NCBI GenBank assembly: GCA_005765155.1
Contig: VCCP01000001.1
Location: 5,332,001-5,396,000, forward strand
DNA: 64,000 bases
Source: Zelopaecilomyces penicillatus
Lineage: Eukaryota; Ascomycota; Sordariomycetes; Hypocreales; Pseudodiploosporaceae
Direction: 5' to 3'
In this document: positions 57,371 to 64,000 of the stretch, piece after piece
Layout: every line of letters begins with the position of its first letter
How positions within the stretch are numbered: position 1 is the stretch's first letter
Position numbers and translations under genes: made by a program
The notes under the pieces: model-generated
Databases searched by the model: none
Told to the model about the DNA's origin: nothing
Seen by the model: only the letters and a program-made list of their open reading frames with translations

Positions 57371-60300
57371 ATGGCCAACGACAAGAACGGAGAGTCGGCT
57401 GGTGGCGCTGGCGTGAATGCACCAACGCCGACGCCTGCGTCTGTAGCCACACCTCCGGCCGCGCTGGTGGACGACTTTGGCCTACCGATTCGACGATTCG
57501 TGGCTCCTGAGGTCGATGTTGCGTCAGAGGATGACGTCGCTGGCAAAGCGGAGGACAAATCTGCGATAAAGCACGAGGATGCCGCCAAGAAGGGGGACGA
57601 AGGAGACACAGACAAGAAGCTTGAGAAGGAGCCCAACGAAAACCCCGAATCCCATGGTCAGACAGCACCCGAAAAGGAAGAGAAACATGAGCCGACAAAT
57701 CACACTCCGAAATCGAGCAGCGACATTGACGAGGCCGAATTCAAAGATGCCCAGTCCGTTTTAGCATCCGAGCCAGCCACCCCATCCACAACTAAGCCAG
57801 ACATGGAGAAAACAGCATCCCCCTCGAAAAGTGCAGAGCCATCACAGCCTAGCAAAGACGACGAGAAAGAGCTTACCGCCGCAGAAGCTCTACCTAATGA
57901 AATCCCGGTTCAACCGATGAGCACATCGGAGGCGACGAGGGCATCGGAGGCGACGAGGGAACCTACAAAAGAAGATGACCTGGGAAAGACTCAAACTACC
58001 AAGGATGCCCAGACGCGCGACGTCTCAGCAACAGAGGCACCAACCAAGTCAAAAGCTGGGCACAATCGCGAACTCAGCACAGCCAGTGCATCACACGCCG
58101 TGGGTGCGTCGGAGTTCTCCCACCAGCAAATCTCGACCCATCCGGACGAGAATGACAAGGGCAACGATGACGATGCTTGGCAGGAGATGCCAGCCTATGC
58201 CAGACATGACATGTATGACGATGACGACCGATTAATTGCCCGAGAACATGAGGAAGGAGAGGAAGAGACATATGCTTATGGAGGGCTTGGAGGAGCTGGG
58301 AAAGGCTACACCCGCGTGTTCATGGATGAAGATGCGGAGTCGGCAACGAGTATGGATGACAATACGCAGTACCTATTTCAAAAGACTGATGGGACAAGTC
58401 TCAACGATGAAGTCGAGGCAAGAGATGCCGTATCCCAAATGCAGGCCACCAAGGATCTTCTTACAGAGGGGCAGAGGATTGCTTATGTTGGGATTGTCAG
58501 ACTAGGGATTGTGAAGTTGCTCAAGGATGCCGAAGGCCTCGAAATCACAAAGAAGACGAAAAAGGAGGTGACAACAGGGGCAGAGGCTGTCAAAATGTGG
58601 GGGCAGAAGATGATGATACGTCTCTACGCTCATATGGACATCAGCGAGGCAGAGCAGGTCATGATTGAACAGCTTGCTGACCACGGGGTATTGCCCCAGG
58701 ATCTCACGCCTACCCTAATGGTCAACTCCAGAGTTCAAAATCCCATGGCAGAGGACAAGAAGAAGTCTAACGGAGAATCAAACGCCTCTAATATGGACTC
58801 TCCTCCGCCGTACCCAGCAGAAGAGAAAGCTGCCGAGATGCCGCCGCCCTATGAGAGCTGTGAGGGTGGAGATCTGACAGATGTGAAGACCCCGTCACAA
58901 TTACCGAAAACTGACAAAATCGACATTGACCTGCGATGGACGGTACTTTGCGACCTATTTCTATTACTGATTGCAGACTCAATATATGACGCTCGCTCAA
59001 GGGTTCTTTTGGAAGAAATAGCGAGCAACCTCGAAATTCCTTGGATTGATATCTGCAAGTTTGAAAAGAAAGTTACGGATGCTCTCGAGATGCAACAGGC
59101 AGCCGAGAAAGAGAACTGGAACGAGGACGAGCACATGGAAGCCCGACGGAAGCTGGCGCTCAAAAAAAGATATCTCATGATGGGACTTGCGACCGTAGGT
59201 GGTGGCCTTGTGATTGGACTTTCCGCCGGCCTTCTCGCGCCAGTTATTGGCGCTGGCCTGGCTGCTGGCTTTACGACAATAGGTGTGACTGGCACTGGCA
59301 GTTTCCTGGCCGGGGCTGGAGGAGCTGCCATTATCACTTCTGGCGCTGCAGCCTCGGGGAGTCTCATTGGAGGCAGGGCAGCTAACCGGCGAACCGGTGC
59401 GGTCAAAACATTCGAGTACCGCCCTCTCCATAATAACAAACGCGTCAATCTCATAGTCACAGTGTCTGGATGGTTGACAGGTAAAGTGGATGACGTACGT
59501 CTCCCTTTTAGTACGGTTGATCCCATCATGGGTGATTTGTACTCTGTTTTATGGGAACCCGAGATGCTGAGGAGTATGGGTGACACTATGAACATCTTAG
59601 CTACGGAGGTCAGTATCCATTTCATGGCACACTCAAAAAGGAAGACCTTGGTTCTGCATGTCGGTTGTTACTGCGAGTACATGAACTAATCAAGATACAT
59701 AGGCTCTCACTCAAGGACTTCAGCAAATTCTAGGCAACACCGTCTTAATCAGTTTGATGGCTGCTTTGCAGTTACCCCTAGTCTTGACAAAGCTGTCATA
59801 TCTCATTGACAACCCTTGGGCGGTTTCGCTCGACAGAGCCGTGTCGGCAGGTAAGATCTTGGCAGATTCACTCATCGAGCGCAGCTTGGGCACGCGTCCT
59901 ATTACGCTAGTTGGATACTCCATCGGATCCAGGGTCATCTTTTCATGCCTCAAGGAGCTCGCCAAGAAAGGCGCATACGGGCTAGTGCAAAATGTATACT
60001 TATTCGGGTCGCCCATTGTGGTGAAGAAGGAGGAGTACCTCCGAGCTCGTACTGTTGTGTCGGGCCGATTTGTGAATGCATTTAATCGCAACGATTGGAT
60101 TCTAGGCTATCTCTTTCGCCTCACAAATGGCGGCATTAGAAGGGTCGCGGGACTGGCCCCAGTTGAAGACTGCCCATGGATCGAGAACATGGATGTGACA
60201 GAACTGGTTGCTGGCCATATGGATTACAGAAAGGCCATGCCTTCGCTACTTATCAAATGCGGGTGGTCAGTTGAGAGTGAGGAATTCACGGAAATTGAGG

Positions 60301-61067
60301 ATCCGGATCCTGAAAACCACCAGGAACGACAGAGAGAACTCATCAACGAAATCGAGGAAGCACGCAGAGAGTTGGAGAAGGAAGGCAAAGCCAGCAAGGG
60401 AGGCAGGTTCAGCCTCTTTGGTCGTCGGAAAAAGGCAGACAGACAAGAGTGGGAAGTCTATGAAGACTCAGCGGGCAAGGATGGTAAGGATGGCAAGGAT
60501 GGAGCCAGTGCCAATGAGAAGAATGACAGCAACCACGGAGTCTTGTTCGACATTGATGCCATTCGGGCGGAGTTGGCAAAGGAGGCATACAATGCGGATA
60601 CAGAATTACTACAAGTGAGGGAGATCAAGTCGACACTCCCTCCTATGAAGCTTGATATTCCACCCCTGACGTCAACAGCCAAGACTTCGCCGACGGCTCC
60701 AGACGGCCCGCGAGACACCTTGCGTGGCAGCAAAAGCGTGGATGTGTTGCCACTTCGATCCTCCGATGAGATACCCAAGCCCCGAGAGTCACCAGCATGG
60801 GCAAGTAACACTCGTTCGGTGTCATCAGCATACCACAGGGAACCGGAGCCCGCCGAGGATGACGAGATTCAGATGACGTTTGATACTTCCTTTGAAGCCC
60901 CCAAATATTCTCACTATTTCCCCGATGATGGTATGGACGGACCAAGCAATCGACCAGAAATTAAATCATCACAAACACTGCCCAATGTCACGCTGCAAGA
61001 TCCATGGGGGGACATGGATGATGAAGACTTTGGTAAGGAGAAGGAGATATCAATGACGTTTGCATGA
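57371..61067 (+). CDS. MIL1: DUF726/TMCO4-family alpha/beta-hydrolase membrane protein
   Basis: Two exons (57371-59608 and 59703-61067) give 1,200 residues. The first 280 residues are acidic, Lys/Glu/Pro-rich and disordered. A conserved helical region follows. A Gly/Ala-rich hydrophobic stretch at about 600-680 (GLATVGGGLVIGLSAGLLAP onward) forms membrane segments. The hydrolase core lies after the intron, with VGYSIGSR as the GxSxG nucleophile elbow and YLFGSPIVVK. The C-terminus is charged and low-complexity. Yeast YFL034W (Mil1) and human TMCO4 share this arrangement. Yeast Mil1 interacts with the AP-1 adaptor and is a putative lipase. The symbol is by family resemblance, and enzymatic activity is not established. 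Confidence 0.85.
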
Positions 61068-63832
61068 TGAAGATGATACGAACTTTTGTCTTTTCCACGC
61101 CGAGAATGATGAAAAAAAATCTACCTCTTTATTTCTCTTCTTCTAGGAAGCAGAATACCCTGTTCAGAGCCTGCGCAAAGGGGGAATTTAGATAGGGGCT
61201 ACTAGCAGGGAATGCCTTTGTATATGCGCTCTGCTAGAAACTTTCCTCTATCTTTGGTACAAGATGAAAGAAAGGGAAGCTAAATGCAGCAGTGGAAGTT
61301 TCTCATCCATCGTGTGGGGTATGATGAATCTTTGGAGTTGGGCGTTTCCACTTTCTTCTTATCCCGAGCTTTATTACTGCTTGGATGGACTCTTGTAAGA
61401 GTTGGGTCGATTTTTAGACGATGGAAAGAAGGGGCCGGGCTGATGAGAAGCACAAGACGGTGAAAGGGACTTATTCATTGTAAGATTATGAGTGATGGAA
61501 AGCGAAAAGCGAAAAGAGCGGATGAATCATGAGATGATGAAGAAGCATTTACAATACATAATTACGAGCACCACTACAATGTACTATCAGTCGCTTTTTG
61601 TGTGATTCAGATCAATGTGCTTCTCTCGAGACGCATGGCTCTCTACGTACTGGTAGTATTGTAAATGATGGAAGGGGTGGTGTTGAAAACCTGGTGGGGT
61701 CATCTTTTTTTATATCATGAAGAGCCGCCTGCCTGTCTGCCTTGCAAGGGTGAGGGTGTCATACTTTATTAAGCGCCGTGTTTGTCTCTTTTTTTTTTAA
61801 CCTTCTCCGCAGCGCTTGCAGGTGGGCATAATGATGTTTCTGATCAGTTTGCGCACGGTTCTTTTATCTTGTATATGTAATGGCATCACATTGGCTGCAA
61901 TCTGTGTCACAGCCTGTCTGTGAATAGCACGCTCTGCATAGGTACCTACAGTGTCAATGTACAAAAAAATGCGGCAAAGTTCTTCACATGAGCGTGCGAG
62001 GCAGAAAAATGTGGGGTGAGAACTCTGAGTATCAGGCTTTCTTTCTGGTAGATACTCGTTTTCACCCAACTTGGGGTTGTTTTTCGGTCTGTTGTAGGAA
62101 AAAATGGTTGTGTTTGTGAAGCTGCATAGAGGCTGCGCTTGGAGAACTGAGAGCGTGGGTGAGGTAAAGATGGTAGACGGAGGGGCGTATACTTGGTTTA
62201 TATAAGTATTGTCGGGTTCACCCAACGAAGTGTGTATTAATAGATAATAATGTATTGAGATAATGATATGTTTAAACTGGCAATTCTTGTCTTGTCGTGG
62301 ACTGTGCACCTAGAATGGGAGATGTATACCTAACATGACAGACCCTTGGTCCACGCCCCCCCCCCCCCCCCCCCCCCGTTCAAATCGAAACTATGGTCCA
62401 GTCAAGACAGTAAACAAAACAATAGTGGCCTAGATAGCGAGTATTCGAACCAGCTCTGGCGGGGTGGCTCAGATGCAGTGACAAGTAACCAAGATAGATA
62501 GACACCTACATGATATAGGTAGTTGTAGGTATTAAATCAATCATCAATACGGCAACACAGATCCAGCTGTTGCGAATAGCGTCTGCGACTTTTTGGACTG
62601 GTGTACCCCAGCGTTGGCCCAAAATCGTCGAGGTACAGCAGGACAAGGCACTCGTGCAGGGCGTTTTCTCAGAGGCAACAAGGGCCTGGGATAGGTCTGA
62701 GGTGGGGCCTGGAAGGGGCCTAGGCACTGCCCGCTGTCAGCCGCAGTGGGTCCTTCAGCCTCAAAAAAAAGAAGGGGACCTTGGACATATATTGGGTACA
62801 CTTGGGAGATACCTACAGTCTCACTATGGATAATATGAAGATCAGAGTACCTGGATGTAGACACGACCCAAGGTATCTGTAGCCGCTCTGATATTGGCCG
62901 TTAGCTGTAAGGCTGCGTTCCTTCTCCCCGTTCAATGAGGAATGTGTTGGGCTGCCAGACTTGCAAGCAATAACTATATCGTATGGTAGGAAGGTACGAT
63001 GATACGATTGTACGCAATGCTCTTTCTTCACACAAACAAACACTCTCTCCTCACGCAGCCAGTACTACCTTCCTACTAAACATCTTCATATTCAACTCCA
63101 ACTTCATTCCTGCAATGTTTTTGATGTGATGAGCAGTCCTTGCTTTTGTCGCCGTCTTTGAGCCTAAAGCTGCCCTTGATTTAGCCCATGGGAAATGGAT
63201 CAAGTTTTCTAAACCCGGTCCAATAGCCATTGCACAGGACTTGCATCCGGGGGGTGTGTGCATTCAACACCATTCATTACTATCCGTCCACACCCCTAAC
63301 CGGCCCCCCCTGGCCTGTGATGGGTTGCGCATAGCTGCCTGCCATGCAAGCGAAGCCATTCTCGATGCCTACTATTAGACACTAGGAATGCAGCTCGCCA
63401 GCCATACTTGAGTCCCACGCCTCGAGTCCCGCCGTCTTACACCTTACATACGGGCTGTAAAGGTGGCGCTCGCCCATTGAACGCATTTTCCCATCTGTCC
63501 TGCATCTCTTTGCACTCTCTTTATTTCTTTTTGGTGGTTCTTGTTTCTCAGTAAATTCATACTCAACCCCAGCCGTCTGTCTCCCGTCTGTTTCTTGGTG
63601 TGCTACTTTCCGCACTGTTTCTCGACTCATCTCCGGCTTTTTCGTCTCACCGGGCAAAGCTCTGCCACCTAAACCGGAGTCAGAACATTAGGAGCGGCGA
63701 ACCAGTGGACTAAGACCAGAGTTTGGAAGCGAAGGGAGAGAGGGAAATAAGAGAAAGAATAGGAAAGGGGGACCGAGAACAGGGCAGCTTTGACCAAGGA
63801 AGGAAACAATCACAACCCAGCACGCATTGATA
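61068..63832. other. 2.8-kb intergenic region
   Basis: A long 3' UTR-like sequence is followed by low-complexity DNA, with a run of 22 C at 62356-62377 and the promoter of the right-edge gene. A 170-codon minus-strand frame at 61797-62309 has no family features. No RNA gene is recognised. Confidence 0.5.
62356..62377. repeat. Poly-C run (22 bases)
   Basis: An unbroken tract of 22 C in non-coding DNA. Its length may be unreliable in sequencing, and it can form G-quadruplex or i-motif structures. Confidence 0.9.
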
Positions 63833-64000
63833 ATGGACAGGATAAATGAAGGAGTCATGAGGGATATCGGGTCTGGGACAAACAGCAATCTGCCGGATTT
63901 TGCGGCCGGCACGGCACTACCGCTGGAGACCGTTGTCTCTTTCGAGCCTTCATCAACATCCGATCCCTCGCCAACCTCTAATGCTGATGGGTCTCCGCAG
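63833..64000 (+). CDS. 5' part of an unidentified gene, cut by the right edge
   Basis: An ATG at 63833 opens a frame with no stop through base 64000 (56 codons). It begins MDRINEGVMRDIGS and becomes Ser/Thr/Pro-rich (FEPSSTSDPSPTSNADGSPQ), a typical disordered N-terminus. An intron may start beyond the edge. Nothing in it identifies the product. Confidence 0.55.
   Translation, partial: MDRINEGVMRDIGSGTNSNLPDFAAGTALPLETVVSFEPSSTSDPSPTSNADGSPQ

Noticed and set aside
61797..62309. 170-codon minus-strand frame
   Set aside because: AT-rich, no family feature, and probably within the 3' UTR and intergenic region.
62440..62500. GTTCGAAT-like T-arm on the minus strand
   Set aside because: No five-pair T-stem, D-arm or acceptor stem, so it is not a tRNA.
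1..64000. CRISPR arrays, insertion sequences or prokaryotic operons
   Set aside because: The window is eukaryotic; the only direct repeats with spacers are the precursor exons and microsatellites.

Overview
The window is nuclear DNA of a filamentous ascomycete, most likely a Sordariomycete and probably Hypocreales. Genes carry short GT-AG introns of about 50-110 nt. They sit on both strands without operons, between promoters rich in CT tracts and microsatellites. The protein set is typical of Pezizomycotina: STT3 with a tiny internal exon, ATP synthase subunit e, TBCE, dynein intermediate chain, a RAD53-type kinase, a Caf120/Skg3-like PH protein and a DUF726 protein. The genus cannot be fixed from sequence alone.

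Layout. 1-4 kb: an orphan ORF and a tRNA-Leu(CAG) with an intron. 4.0-5.4 kb: a PI-PLC-X-type phosphodiesterase. 5.56-6.96 kb: no protein gene, but at least two convincing box C/D snoRNAs and one probable one on the minus strand, apparently in introns of a non-coding host transcript. One matches the 18S site served by yeast snR41 and one carries two guides that match the large-subunit rRNA. 7.2-35.9 kb: conserved cellular genes, in order a mitochondrial-looking protein, a peroxisomal MaoC hydratase ending SKL, TBCE, an aldo-keto reductase, dynein intermediate chain (minus), ATP synthase subunit e, STT3, a large disordered protein with a tandem Cys4 module, a RAD53/CHK2-type kinase (minus) and a Caf120-like protein (minus). 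35.9-40.5 kb is a gene-poor stretch with microsatellites.

40.5-52.6 kb is the accessory region and the most interesting part: a candidate ribosomal peptide (RiPP) cluster of the dikaritin type. It holds an ABCC exporter (minus, with a one-base frameshift), three single-pass membrane proteins with paired HxxHC motifs (two clear UstYa/DUF3328 proteins and one divergent relative), and a five-exon, 110-residue secreted precursor. The precursor has a signal peptide and four near-identical repeats, each carrying the core GYKYI. The first three cores are followed by dibasic (Kex2) sites. Three of the repeats lie on 63-nt phase 1-1 exons, so the gene grew by duplication of intron-plus-exon units. The two UstYa genes are divergent around a perfect 10-bp inverted repeat, and its half-site recurs upstream of the precursor. 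The inferred pathway is secretion, Kex2 cutting, UstYa oxidative cyclisation of the Tyr-containing core, and export. I recognise no described product with this core, but no database search was possible.

53-64 kb returns to conserved genes: a PP2C phosphatase of the Azr1/Ptc7 type, UTP23, a DUF726 alpha/beta-hydrolase membrane protein, and the first 56 codons of an unidentified gene cut by the right edge.
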